DNA from: Prevotella sp.
GTDB taxonomy: Bacteria > Bacteroidota > Bacteroidia > Bacteroidales > Bacteroidaceae
NCBI GenBank assembly: GCA_016291085.1
Contig: JAEEVW010000038.1
Location: forward strand, 1-34,754
DNA: 34,754 nt
Direction of reading: 5' to 3'
The position numbers were made by a program, and so were the translations under genes. Under the pieces are notes generated by a model that made no database searches, was not told where the DNA came from, and saw only the letters and a list, made by a program, of their open reading frames with translations. Numbering within the stretch: the first letter of the stretch is position 1; the number at the start of each line of letters is the position of its first letter. This document shows, piece after piece, positions 14,829-22,196 of this stretch.

Positions 14829-15644
14829 ATGAAGGTAGATTTTCTATATTCCACCGACTTCTTGGCGATGAATGCACCAGAGTTGAGCCACACATGTATG
14901 CACCTGCTCTGCACGGCTGGCGAGGGCAGTTTTGTGTTCAACGAGCGATGCTATCACATCGTGAAGAACGACCTTGTTGTGATACCCATGCCCGCCCGCG
15001 TCAGTAACATTGCCGCTCATGCCGACATGCAGGTGGAATGGTTTGCTGCTGACTATAAATTCTTGCAGAACCTGCTGCCATCAAACAACTATAGCATCGG
15101 CGGCAGCATCTCTCTGAACCAAGACCCTGTCATCAGACTCACAGACGAACAGGCCAGTCATCTACTTGCCGACTTCCACCGACTGCGTGACCGCATGGAC
15201 GACCGCCACCTGCTCTTCTACCGCGAACTGATGGGCAGTCTCTGTCTGACCATGATGTACGACATCTTCGAGCCTCATGCCCAGCGCGACACTACCGACA
15301 CACACAGCGACCGTACGGCCTATATCGTGAAACAGCTCATGGCGCTGCTCTCTACCGGCATCAGCCGCACAGAACGCGACGTGAGCTACTATGCCGAGCG
15401 ATTGAACGTGTCGCCCAAACACCTCTCTGCCACCATCAAGCGTGTGACGGGTCACAGCGTCACCTCTTATATCGACCGCCACACTGTGCCCATATTGAAA
15501 GACTATCTGAATGACGAGCGCCTTTCACTCACCCAGATAGCCGAACTGATGAATTTTGCCTCGCTATCGTATTTCAGCCGCTACTGTACCAAGCACCTTG
15601 GCCAGTCGCCCAGCGAATACCGCCAGAGCCTGCAGCCGAAGTGA
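14829..15644 (+). CDS. AraC-family transcription regulator, divergent from the AKR operon
   Basis: 271 residues from ATG 14829 (the frame also has ATG 14811, which lies upstream of a -7 box). The N-terminal region (HLLCTAGEGSFVFNERCYHIVKNDLVVIPMP) is a cupin-like sensor. The C-terminus has two HTH units (VSYYAERLNVSPKHLSATIKRVTGHSV and LTQIAELMNFASLSYFSRYCTKHLGQSPSEYR). It is transcribed away from the flavodoxin/AKR operon across a 160-bp gap, the classic position for a regulator of that operon. It is similar in layout to the AraC gene at 9809. Confidence 0.87.
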   Translation: MKVDFLYSTDFLAMNAPELSHTCMHLLCTAGEGSFVFNERCYHIVKNDLVVIPMPARVSNIAAHADMQVEWFAADYKFLQNLLPSNNYSIGGSISLNQDPVIRLTDEQASHLLADFHRLRDRMDDRHLLFYRELMGSLCLTMMYDIFEPHAQRDTTDTHSDRTAYIVKQLMALLSTGISRTERDVSYYAERLNVSPKHLSATIKRVTGHSVTSYIDRHTVPILKDYLNDERLSLTQIAELMNFASLSYFSRYCTKHLGQSPSEYRQSLQPK

Positions 15645-15653
15645 ACTCTTGTT

Positions 15654-16553
15654 CTAATTCCTATACTCTGTAGGTGTCACGCCGACCTGCTGCTTGAATA
15701 GGCGGGTGAAGTGCTGCGGATACTGGAAGCCGAGCTTGTAGGCCACCTGATTGATGGTCAGTTCCTTGTCCATCACGTACTGCTTCGAGAGGTCGATGAC
15801 CTTGTTCTGGATGTAACGTTGTGCCGTGAGGCCCGTTTCTTTCTTGATGAGGTCGCCGAAGTAGCCGGGTGAGAGGAACACCTTCTCTGCGAAATAGGCA
15901 ACGGAGGGCAGACCCTTGCGCTCTGCCTCGCCACTGCGGAAATATGCCTCCAAGTCGTTCTGGAAGCGGGTCATGATGTCGCTGTTCACCTTATGACGAG
16001 TGATGAACTGGCGGTCGTAGTAGCGCATGCAGTAGTCGAGCAGCAGGCCGATAGCATCGGTGATGAGTGTCTGTGAGTGCTTGTCAATTGGGTGCTGCAG
16101 TTCCTCCTCGATGCTGTCGAGCAGGTCGCTGACGATGCGCTGCTCACGCTCCGAGAGGTGCAGGGCTTCGCGCTGGTCATAGTCGAAAAACGTATAGTCG
16201 TGGATGCGCTTGGCCAGCGGTGTGCCATAAATCAGATCGGGATGGAACAGCAGACCTCGTGAGGCTGGCATGGGTTTCGACTCGTCCCATTCCACCTCGA
16301 CCACCTGACCAGGCTTGAAACTCACGACGGTTCCTTCTTGATAGTCGTACTTCTCGCGTCCGTAGCGAATAGAACAACCATCGCCTTGCTTCAGGAACAG
16401 CGCATAGAGGCCGTAGTTCAGGCGTGAGTGGTTCATCGACACGGGCGGCTCCTCCGTATGGTTCACGATGGTCACCAGCGGATGCAGTGTCTCCCATCCG
16501 TACAGCTTGTTATACGCATCGACACTATCAATCTGGATGATCTTTTCTGCCAT
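15654..16553 (-). CDS. AraC-family transcription regulator, last gene of the hydrolase operon
   Basis: 299 residues. The sensor half (SIRYGREKYDYQEGTVVSFKPGQVVEV) is cupin-like. The DNA-binding half has VAYFAEKVFLSPGYFGDLIKKETGLTAQRYIQ and INQVAYKLGFQYPQHFTRLFKQQVGVTPTEYR. It differs clearly from the other two AraC proteins here. It starts 1 bp behind the dienelactone-hydrolase-like gene, so it belongs to that operon and probably regulates it. It ends 9 bp from the convergent AraC gene. Confidence 0.88.
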   Translation of the reverse strand: MAEKIIQIDSVDAYNKLYGWETLHPLVTIVNHTEEPPVSMNHSRLNYGLYALFLKQGDGCSIRYGREKYDYQEGTVVSFKPGQVVEVEWDESKPMPASRGLLFHPDLIYGTPLAKRIHDYTFFDYDQREALHLSEREQRIVSDLLDSIEEELQHPIDKHSQTLITDAIGLLLDYCMRYYDRQFITRHKVNSDIMTRFQNDLEAYFRSGEAERKGLPSVAYFAEKVFLSPGYFGDLIKKETGLTAQRYIQNKVIDLSKQYVMDKELTINQVAYKLGFQYPQHFTRLFKQQVGVTPTEYRN

Positions 16554-16554
16554 A

Positions 16555-17682
16555 TTATTTTAGATTGGTCTTAAAGAATTCCTCCATCTTATCCCAAGGG
16601 ATCATATTCTTAGGTTCTCCTTTTCCGACGAGTTCCGTATATCCGCCATCATAGAGGTCGCAATGCGAAGCGTTGGGGATGATAAGCAACTGTTTGTTCT
16701 CTGGCACGGGATTGGGCTTGCCGACAACGTTATAACCCTCCGCCTTGCCCTCCACCATATACTTGTAGGCAGCCTCGCCGAAGTAGCGAGAGTGAGCCTT
16801 TTCGCCGTGCATCACGAGGACGGCAGAACGAATCTCGTTGATGTAGTAGAGGAAACGAGAGTTGGCGTAGGCCTGAGTGCCTATGACGCGCCAGCCGTCG
16901 TTGCTATTGCCTGAGCGGGCATGATAGCCTCTCTCAGTTTTATAATAATCGTAGTAGTCCTTGACAAACTGTGGCGCATCGTCAGGCAACGGGTCGATGA
17001 CTCCGCCTGCCATTGCCTTGGGGTCTGCAAGACGCTGCTTCGAGAGTGCTTCACGGGCAGCATGGCGCGACTCCTCCTTGTCCTCGCTGTCGTAGTAGCC
17101 GTTGCCAGCGACGCGGGTCATATCGTACATCGTACTGGCTACGGTAGCCTTGATACGGGTGTCGGCAGCGGCAGCATTGAGGGCGATGCCTCCCCATCCG
17201 CAAATGCCGATGATGCCAATCTTCTCAGCATCTACGTTCTCCAACTGCGACAGGTAATCTACGGCAGCCATAAAGTCCTCAGTATTGATGTCGGGCGATG
17301 CCGTGCGACGCGGCTCACCACTGCTCTCGCCAGTGTATGAGGGATCGAAGGCCAACGTCACAAAACCACGCTCTGCCATCCGCATGGCGTAGAGGCCGCT
17401 CGACTGTTCCTTGGTGGCTCCGAATGGGCCGCTAACGGCAATGGCGGGCAGTTTGCCTGTTGCATCTTTAGGCGTGTAGAGGTCGGCTGCCAATGTCAAA
17501 CCATACTGTGTTTCAAACGTCACTTTCTGGTGGTTCACTTTCTCGCTCAGCGGGAATACCTTGTCCCAATCCTGAGTCAATGTCAGTTCCTGTTTCATAT
17601 CGTTGTCTGTAGTTTGTTTCTTTTCTGTGCAAGCCGTAAGTATTCCGACTGCAATTGCCATAAATAATGTAGTTTTCTTCAT
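16555..17682 (-). CDS. Alpha/beta hydrolase lipoprotein, dienelactone-hydrolase-like
   Basis: 375 residues. The lipoprotein signal ends at Cys18 (GILTAC). The hydrolase domain has VSGPFGATKEQSS near the oxyanion region and the nucleophile elbow GICGWGG, which places Cys161 where serine hydrolases have Ser; dienelactone hydrolases also use Cys there. NASHCDLYD near the C-terminus holds the catalytic His. It would act in the periplasm on an unknown ester or lactone. The start overlaps the flavoprotein stop by 4 bp. Confidence 0.82.
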   Translation of the reverse strand: MKKTTLFMAIAVGILTACTEKKQTTDNDMKQELTLTQDWDKVFPLSEKVNHQKVTFETQYGLTLAADLYTPKDATGKLPAIAVSGPFGATKEQSSGLYAMRMAERGFVTLAFDPSYTGESSGEPRRTASPDINTEDFMAAVDYLSQLENVDAEKIGIIGICGWGGIALNAAAADTRIKATVASTMYDMTRVAGNGYYDSEDKEESRHAAREALSKQRLADPKAMAGGVIDPLPDDAPQFVKDYYDYYKTERGYHARSGNSNDGWRVIGTQAYANSRFLYYINEIRSAVLVMHGEKAHSRYFGEAAYKYMVEGKAEGYNVVGKPNPVPENKQLLIIPNASHCDLYDGGYTELVGKGEPKNMIPWDKMEEFFKTNLK

Positions 17683-18215
17683 ACTCCCTTTCCCATTTCA
17701 AATGCTTCCTGTAGTTTGCTGTTGCCTTCAATTTCTCGTGGGTCGTTCACACCTCCACAGAAGAGGGTTCCTGCTAGGCGGCTCTTCGGATAGCAGTCAA
17801 TCCATCCCGTCAGACCAATCTCAGCACGCTTCGGTGTCTCTTCCTCGTCCTCGGCTGCTGTAGTCAGCAGATAGATATCACGGAACTTATATTCCAGCGG
17901 ATACATAGCGTTCATTCTATCGATGAGTGTCTTCATCTGTCCGCTCATCTCGTAATAATATATAGGCGTAGCCCAGCAAACGACATCAGCCTCCAGCACT
18001 TTTTCCATGATGTCGTTCACATCATCCTTGATGACGCAGCGACCTAATTTCTGGCATCCCATGCAGCCCTTGCAGAACTGGATGTCTTTGCCAACGAGAG
18101 AAATCTTCTCTATGTCGTTTCCAGCACTCTTTGAACCTTCCACGAATTTGTCAGCGAGCATGTCGCTGTTAGAACCACGACGAAGACTCGTCGAAATAAC
18201 TATTACCTTTTTCAT
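17679..18215 (-). CDS. Isf-like flavoprotein, NAD(P)H oxidoreductase family, copy A
   Basis: 178 residues with a flavodoxin-like fold. ISTSLRRGSNSDML is the FMN phosphate loop and ATPIYYYEMSGQMKTLIDRM the flavin-contact segment. Cys48, Cys51, Cys54 and Cys60 (CX2CX2CX5C) could ligate a 4Fe-4S cluster as in iron-sulfur flavoproteins. It is a close paralogue (I estimate about 80% identity by eye) of 19835-20371. It overlaps both neighbours by 4 bp, so it lies in the middle of a coupled operon. Confidence 0.84.
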   Translation of the reverse strand: MKKVIVISTSLRRGSNSDMLADKFVEGSKSAGNDIEKISLVGKDIQFCKGCMGCQKLGRCVIKDDVNDIMEKVLEADVVCWATPIYYYEMSGQMKTLIDRMNAMYPLEYKFRDIYLLTTAAEDEEETPKRAEIGLTGWIDCYPKSRLAGTLFCGGVNDPREIEGNSKLQEAFEMGKGV

Positions 18216-19330
18216 CTTATAATCTTTTTACCGTTCTGAATTACAATTCCTTTATGTCCAGCCTGTGCCAATGTGCCTTGCAGGGTGTAGGCTTTCGACT
18301 TAACATCATCTGCCTTTACCTGACTAATTCCTGTCGGCTCAGAGATGGAGAGCGTTACGCTGACGTTATCGCCACCGGCATTCACCCATGTCTTGATGTC
18401 TGCCTGCGTCATGTTGTCGAGTTTGCCGATACGGGTGAAGTTCCACGAGTTCGTGTCGTAGTAGATACAGAGGTTCGAACCCTGATAAAGAATCAAGTCG
18501 CCAGGCACGGTGTTAATCTGCTCATTATTTTCAGGGAACGTGTAGCCCAGTGCTCCCACCTTCTCGAAGTTGCCGTAGTCGTGTGCCTCGTAGGTAATAT
18601 TGCCCTGCTGTAACTGAGCAACCAAAGCCTCTGTAGAAGAATTGCTAACGAGCGTAGCAGTCTTTGTTACGCCACCAATAGTAAGATAGAGTTTCTGAGT
18701 CATATCGCTGGTTGTTTTGAAGTTCTGTGTTGGCAACCAGTTCTGTATCAGTGAACTTCGGTTGGAGTGGTTGCTCGCATCGATCCAAAGAGCATCGCCA
18801 GCCCATGTCACGTTTGGGAGCAGTCGCTGGGCATCGGCTACAACACCGCTGATTCCACTTGAATGGCTCGATACTATCATTGCCACCGTCTTACCTGCCA
18901 GTTTTGCACTATTTTGAAACAGATATGTCTGCATGATAGCCGCCATCTGGTTCCACCAAAGCGGAGTCACGATGATGACGTTCTGGTAGTCATCCAAGTT
19001 GACAGTCACTGGGTCGATGGCCGGATAGCTGCTAGCATCGTTGGGATTCGCCTTGATGGCGTTCAGCAACTGCGTACCCAGTGCATAGTTGTTCGCTTCA
19101 TACTTCAGTCCCTTCTCAGCGGGCTGAATCTCCAGCACGTCTGCCTCAATTTGTGCCGTCAACGAATTCACAATCTCACGGCAGTTTCCCGTGTAGCTGT
19201 AATATACTACCAGTGTCTTTGCTGCGTTCTGTACAGAGGCAGGCTCAGCCTTCACCACGCTGTCTGACGAACAACAGGTAAACAGCATCGCTGCCAATAA
19301 CATCATAATCTGTCTCATACCGTTTGTCAT
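18212..19330 (-). CDS. Exported flavodoxin/cyclophilin-like fusion with a C-terminal tail
   Basis: 372 residues (ATG 19318 is an alternative start that gives a cleaner signal peptide). A lipoprotein-like signal ends in FTCC. A flavodoxin domain follows (LVVYYSYTGNCREIVNSL, VIIVTPLWWNQMAAIMQTYL), then a cyclophilin-like domain from about 212 (KLYLTIGGVTKTATLVSN ... GDLILYQGSNLCIYYDTNSWNFTRIGKL). The last 30 residues (YTLQGTLAQAGHKGIVIQNGKKIIR) resemble the short tails found on many Prevotella exported proteins. It opens the four-gene operon that ends with AraC at 15654. Confidence 0.83.
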   Translation of the reverse strand: MTNGMRQIMMLLAAMLFTCCSSDSVVKAEPASVQNAAKTLVVYYSYTGNCREIVNSLTAQIEADVLEIQPAEKGLKYEANNYALGTQLLNAIKANPNDASSYPAIDPVTVNLDDYQNVIIVTPLWWNQMAAIMQTYLFQNSAKLAGKTVAMIVSSHSSGISGVVADAQRLLPNVTWAGDALWIDASNHSNRSSLIQNWLPTQNFKTTSDMTQKLYLTIGGVTKTATLVSNSSTEALVAQLQQGNITYEAHDYGNFEKVGALGYTFPENNEQINTVPGDLILYQGSNLCIYYDTNSWNFTRIGKLDNMTQADIKTWVNAGGDNVSVTLSISEPTGISQVKADDVKSKAYTLQGTLAQAGHKGIVIQNGKKIIR

Positions 19331-19352
19331 TTTTAAGTTTGAAATCTGGGTG

Positions 19353-19360
19353 CAAAGGTA
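19353..19360 (-). promoter_or_regulatory. -7 box of the flavodoxin-cyclophilin operon
   Basis: TACCTTTG on the - strand, 22 bp before ATG 19330. The upstream 19361-19420 stretch is AT-rich without a clear -33 box. Confidence 0.55.
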
Positions 19361-19423
19361 CAGACATTATTTTATATACACGTTATACAGATTTTGGAAA
19401 GAATTACCAATTTTGCAGAATCT

Positions 19424-19828
19424 CTACTTCCTGATAAACCGATTCTCCGTTTCTGGTGTTTCAACAGCAGTATAGCGCTCCACCGTCATGTGGAGGTCGT
19501 ACTTCTCACGAAGCTTGGCGATGGTGTCCATCATAGGCGTGGCGTGATGCTTGTCGATGGCCTCCTGATTGGCCCAGCTGTCAATGAGCAAGATTGTCTC
19601 AGGGTCATCCAACGACTGGTAGTACTCATACCTCAGATTACCTTTCTCGGCTCTGATGGCATCAACAGTACCGCTGGAGATCATCTCCTCGGCGAACTTT
19701 CTAGCATTCCCATCAGTGCCAGTGTACCTCAGATTGACTGTGATTGACATACTCTTTTCCTGTTTATCCTCACTGCATCCTACAAGAAGAAAGGCGAATA
19801 GTATTATTAGATATGTTATCTGTTTCAT
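19424..19828 (-). CDS. Lipoprotein with antibiotic-biosynthesis-monooxygenase (ABM) domain
   Basis: 134 residues. The lipobox LLVGC gives Cys18. A ferredoxin-like ABM domain follows: MSITVNLRYTGTDGNARKFAEEMI, YEYYQSLDDPETILLIDSWANQEAIDKHHATPMM. YgiN-type ABM proteins act as quinol monooxygenases or heme-handling enzymes; an exported form may act on periplasmic quinones, which is inference. It starts 6 bp behind the Isf-like flavoprotein copy B. Confidence 0.82.
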   Translation of the reverse strand: MKQITYLIILFAFLLVGCSEDKQEKSMSITVNLRYTGTDGNARKFAEEMISSGTVDAIRAEKGNLRYEYYQSLDDPETILLIDSWANQEAIDKHHATPMMDTIAKLREKYDLHMTVERYTAVETPETENRFIRK

Positions 19829-19834
19829 ACGTGC

Positions 19835-20371
19835 CTATATGTTTTTGCCCATTTCGAAGGCTTCCTGTAGCTTGGAATTTCCCTCGATGGCTTTTGGTTC
19901 ATTGACACCTCCGCAGAATAGAGTGCCAGCCAAACGGCTTTTGGGATAGCAGGCAATCCAACCGCCAAGACCAGTCTCAGCACGCTTGGGAGTCTCAGGG
20001 TCATCATCGGCAGCGGTGGTCAGCAGATAGATATCGCGGAACTTATAATCCCTTCCATACATGGCATTCATACGGTCAATGAGCGTCTTCATCTGCCCGC
20101 TCATCTCATAATAGTAGATGGGAGTAGCCCAAACGACAACTTCGGCTTCCATCACCTTTGCCATGATGTCGTTCACATCATCCTTTATGACACACTTACC
20201 CAGCTTATGGCATCCCATACAGCCCTTGCAGAACTGGATGCTCTTACCTGAGAGGGGAATCTTCTCTACATCGTTTCCGGCAGCCTTGGCACCTTCCACG
20301 AACTTGTCAGCGAGCATGTCGCTGTTTGAACCATGACGAAGACTCGTCGAAATAACAATTACTCGTTTCAT
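19835..20371 (-). CDS. Isf-like flavoprotein, NAD(P)H oxidoreductase family, copy B
   Basis: 178 residues from ATG 20371, chosen because the paralogue at 17679 starts at the same point (MKKVIV/MKRVIV); the frame extends to ATG 20386. The FMN loop, YYYEMSGQMKT segment and Cys48/51/54/60 are all conserved with copy A. Its partner is the ABM lipoprotein. Copies A and B are separated by the flavodoxin-cyclophilin and ABM genes, so the duplication is not a simple tandem. Confidence 0.84.
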   Translation of the reverse strand: MKRVIVISTSLRHGSNSDMLADKFVEGAKAAGNDVEKIPLSGKSIQFCKGCMGCHKLGKCVIKDDVNDIMAKVMEAEVVVWATPIYYYEMSGQMKTLIDRMNAMYGRDYKFRDIYLLTTAADDDPETPKRAETGLGGWIACYPKSRLAGTLFCGGVNEPKAIEGNSKLQEAFEMGKNI

Positions 20372-20415
20372 ACGTTTATAAGCCAATTCTCTTAAACTAT
20401 GTTGTAATAACAGGG

Positions 20416-20423
20416 CAAAGTTA
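20416..20423 (-). promoter_or_regulatory. -7 box of the flavoprotein-ABM operon
   Basis: TAACTTTG on the - strand fits TAnnTTTG, 45 bp before ATG 20371. It lies back to back with the rightward box at 20445-20452. Confidence 0.45.
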
Positions 20424-20444
20424 CTGAATTTTCAGCAGATTTTG

Positions 20445-20452
20445 TAAATTTG
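20445..20452 (+). promoter_or_regulatory. -7 box of the flavin-reductase-like gene
   Basis: TAAATTTG fits TAnnTTTG and precedes the ATG at 20475 by 22 bp. Together with 20416-20423 it makes a compact divergent promoter of about 100 bp. Confidence 0.45.
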
Positions 20453-20474
20453 CACCTTAGAATTAGGATTGTTT

Positions 20475-21065
20475 ATGAAGAATAGGTCTATAGTCACAGC
20501 AATCTTGGCAGCAATGATGATGATTGCGCCAAGCAAGATGTTCGCTCAGGAGGACAATGGTTTTAAGAAGTTCAGTGTAGAGGAAGCCTTTGAAGACAAT
20601 GGCTTCCAATGGTTCCGTGATGCTCAGTTGCTTTGTGCAGGAAGCAAGGAGAAGAGCAATGCCATGACCATTGGCTGGGGTGGTATCGGAACACTCTGGC
20701 GCAAGACTGCCTTGACAGTCTATGTGGCAGAGAAACGCTATACCAAGGAGTTCTTGGATAACTCTGAGTATTTCACCGTGATGTCCTTCGATGTCAAGGA
20801 CAGCAAGGTGCTGAACTATATGGGAACTAAGAGCGGACGCGATGGTGACAAGGCTCAGGCTCTGGGACTTCATACGGCTTATACTGCCAATGGTACTCCT
20901 TATTACACTGAGGCAACGATGGTGATTGAATGTAAGATCATGTATGCCGCTCCTTTTGATCCACAAGGCTTTAAGAGTGATGCTCCCAAGCAGATGTATG
21001 CTAACTTCCCAGCTGGCATCCACTCAATGTATATCGGTGAAGTAGTTAATGCTTGGAAGAAATAG
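20475..21065 (+). CDS. Exported flavin-reductase-like (FMN-binding split barrel) protein
   Basis: 196 residues from ATG 20475 (an in-frame TTG at 20469 is less likely). A signal peptide ends near MFAQE. The rest matches flavin reductase-like proteins: AQLLCAGSKEKSNAMTIGWGGIGTLWRKTALTVYV and TVMSFDVKDSKVLNYMGTKSGRDGDK. The family binds FMN; periplasmic members are found in Bacteroidetes with unknown substrates. It is divergent from the flavoprotein-ABM operon. The 49-aa small ORF follows 2 bp after the stop. Confidence 0.82.
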   Translation: MKNRSIVTAILAAMMMIAPSKMFAQEDNGFKKFSVEEAFEDNGFQWFRDAQLLCAGSKEKSNAMTIGWGGIGTLWRKTALTVYVAEKRYTKEFLDNSEYFTVMSFDVKDSKVLNYMGTKSGRDGDKAQALGLHTAYTANGTPYYTEATMVIECKIMYAAPFDPQGFKSDAPKQMYANFPAGIHSMYIGEVVNAWKK

Positions 21066-21067
21066 AT

Positions 21068-21217
21068 ATGCCATACACAGGACGTTTTGGACAATCCGAC
21101 GATTTCCGCAGAGAGGAGCTAATACGGGTGATTGAGCATTCTGTAGAGAACCTGACCCTTCAGGAGTTGGAAGCTCTGTATTATGATATGAGTACGAAAA
21201 ATTATATAAACGAATGA
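21068..21217 (+). CDS. 49-aa conserved small protein, copy 2
   Basis: Starts MPYTGRFGQSDDFRREEL and ends NYINE. It differs from copy 1 (81-230) at five residues or so while the DNA differs mostly at silent positions. ATG 21068 is 2 bp after the flavin-reductase-like gene, and the stop overlaps the next ATG by 4 bp. No domain recognised. In both locations it is followed by genes for small ion-exporting membrane proteins, which may be chance. Confidence 0.75.
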   Translation: MPYTGRFGQSDDFRREELIRVIEHSVENLTLQELEALYYDMSTKNYINE

Positions 21218-21414
21218 AACTGAAGAAACGAAAAATCAAGTATGCTGCGATATTCTGCCTCTGCTGGTTTGTCTTCTTAGTCATTCTGGTTGACGGAGTG
21301 CTGAAATTCCAGACATTGGTTGACTACTTCGGATCTTACGCATTTGTGGAGATTACACTATTGCTATTGGTTATTTTACCCACAATAGCAGTTTACAAAT
21401 TAACAAAAGAATGA
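21214..21414 (+). CDS. Small membrane protein of unknown function (66 aa)
   Basis: A basic N-terminus (MKLKKRKIKY) is followed by two hydrophobic helices (about 11-29 and 45-61). No family is recognised. It overlaps the 49-aa ORF by 4 bp and crcB by 4 bp, so the three are translationally coupled. Confidence 0.65.
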   Translation: MKLKKRKIKYAAIFCLCWFVFLVILVDGVLKFQTLVDYFGSYAFVEITLLLLVILPTIAVYKLTKE

Positions 21415-21779
21415 TTCGAAATCTTTTATTGGTAGCACTTGGTGGTGCAGCAGGCTCAGTATTACGATACCTGCTTTCTGGTCTTAACACCTCGTTCCCT
21501 TGGGGGACGTTTGCAGTCAACATTCTTGGCTCATTGCTGATAGGACTTTTAGTAGGCTTCGTGAGCAAAGGTGTGCTGTCGCCTGAGATGAAACTGTTAC
21601 TTGTCACAGGTTTCTGTGGCGGTTTTACTACTTTCAGCACCTTTGCCAACGAATCCTTCGGCATGATGAAAGCGGATGACGTCCTGCTGACAGCCCTATA
21701 TGTAGGAGCCAGTGTTATCATCGGCATCCTGGCTGTTTGGGGCGGCATGATGCTTTCAAACATTTCAATTCGAGGATAA
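21411..21779 (+). CDS. crcB: Fluoride channel Fluc/CrcB
   Basis: 122 residues with four membrane helices. GTFAVNILGS contains the conserved pore Asn37, and GFCGGFTTFSTFANE (about 67-81) is the family signature, including the Phe-box and the sodium-site TTFS segment. CrcB works as a dual-topology dimer and lets fluoride leave the cell. It is embedded in an operon; I saw no fluoride riboswitch in front of it. Confidence 0.95.
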   Translation: MIRNLLLVALGGAAGSVLRYLLSGLNTSFPWGTFAVNILGSLLIGLLVGFVSKGVLSPEMKLLLVTGFCGGFTTFSTFANESFGMMKADDVLLTALYVGASVIIGILAVWGGMMLSNISIRG

Positions 21780-21783
21780 CAAC

Positions 21784-22122
21784 ATGACACTGCGTGAACT
21801 CATAAATTCCGTCGATTCTGAGCAGTATAGTGACAATCCACTATACCAGAAACTCCGTGAGAAAAAACCTGAATATGGCTCCAGCAGGCATATTCAGTTA
21901 AGATTAATCGATGGCAACGTTGCTGTTACCAATGCCCATGTCGGTTCGTTGGGCGATATCCTGACATATCCAATTGATATCGAACCTGATTTGAATATGT
22001 CAAAGGTACAGCTTCTGGATGCCATCCTTCATGAACTTTCCTCCAATGGGTTCAGTGAATCAGAAGAGTCTGATTTCTGGAGCGACTTCGACAATCTGCA
22101 AAAAGCAAAGATAATTCGATGA
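21784..22122 (+). CDS. Conserved protein of unknown function (112 aa)
   Basis: Soluble, acidic, starting MTLRELINSVDSEQYSDNPLYQKL and containing an alpha-beta mixture. No signal peptide. It lies 4 bp behind crcB and is probably the last full gene of this operon. No function can be assigned. Confidence 0.65.
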   Translation: MTLRELINSVDSEQYSDNPLYQKLREKKPEYGSSRHIQLRLIDGNVAVTNAHVGSLGDILTYPIDIEPDLNMSKVQLLDAILHELSSNGFSESEESDFWSDFDNLQKAKIIR

Positions 22123-22196
22123 CAGACTTCGATTCCATTTGGCGTACTCAGGACGAGATCAGAACGGTGGTAAATGCTGTTCTTGGTGAACCGTAG
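22119..22196 (+). CDS. 25-aa ORF, perhaps a truncated gene start
   Basis: ATG overlaps the previous stop as ATGA. The peptide reads MTDFDSIWRTQDEIRTVVNA and ends VLGEP. The coupled start suggests a former gene. Its short length next to a repeat-rich region suggests that the gene was cut off. Alternatively it is a true small ORF or chance. Confidence 0.35.
   Translation: MTDFDSIWRTQDEIRTVVNAVLGEP

Noticed and set aside
21218..21410. Fluoride riboswitch before crcB
   Set aside because: crcB is inside an operon with 4-bp overlaps; there is no non-coding leader that could hold one.
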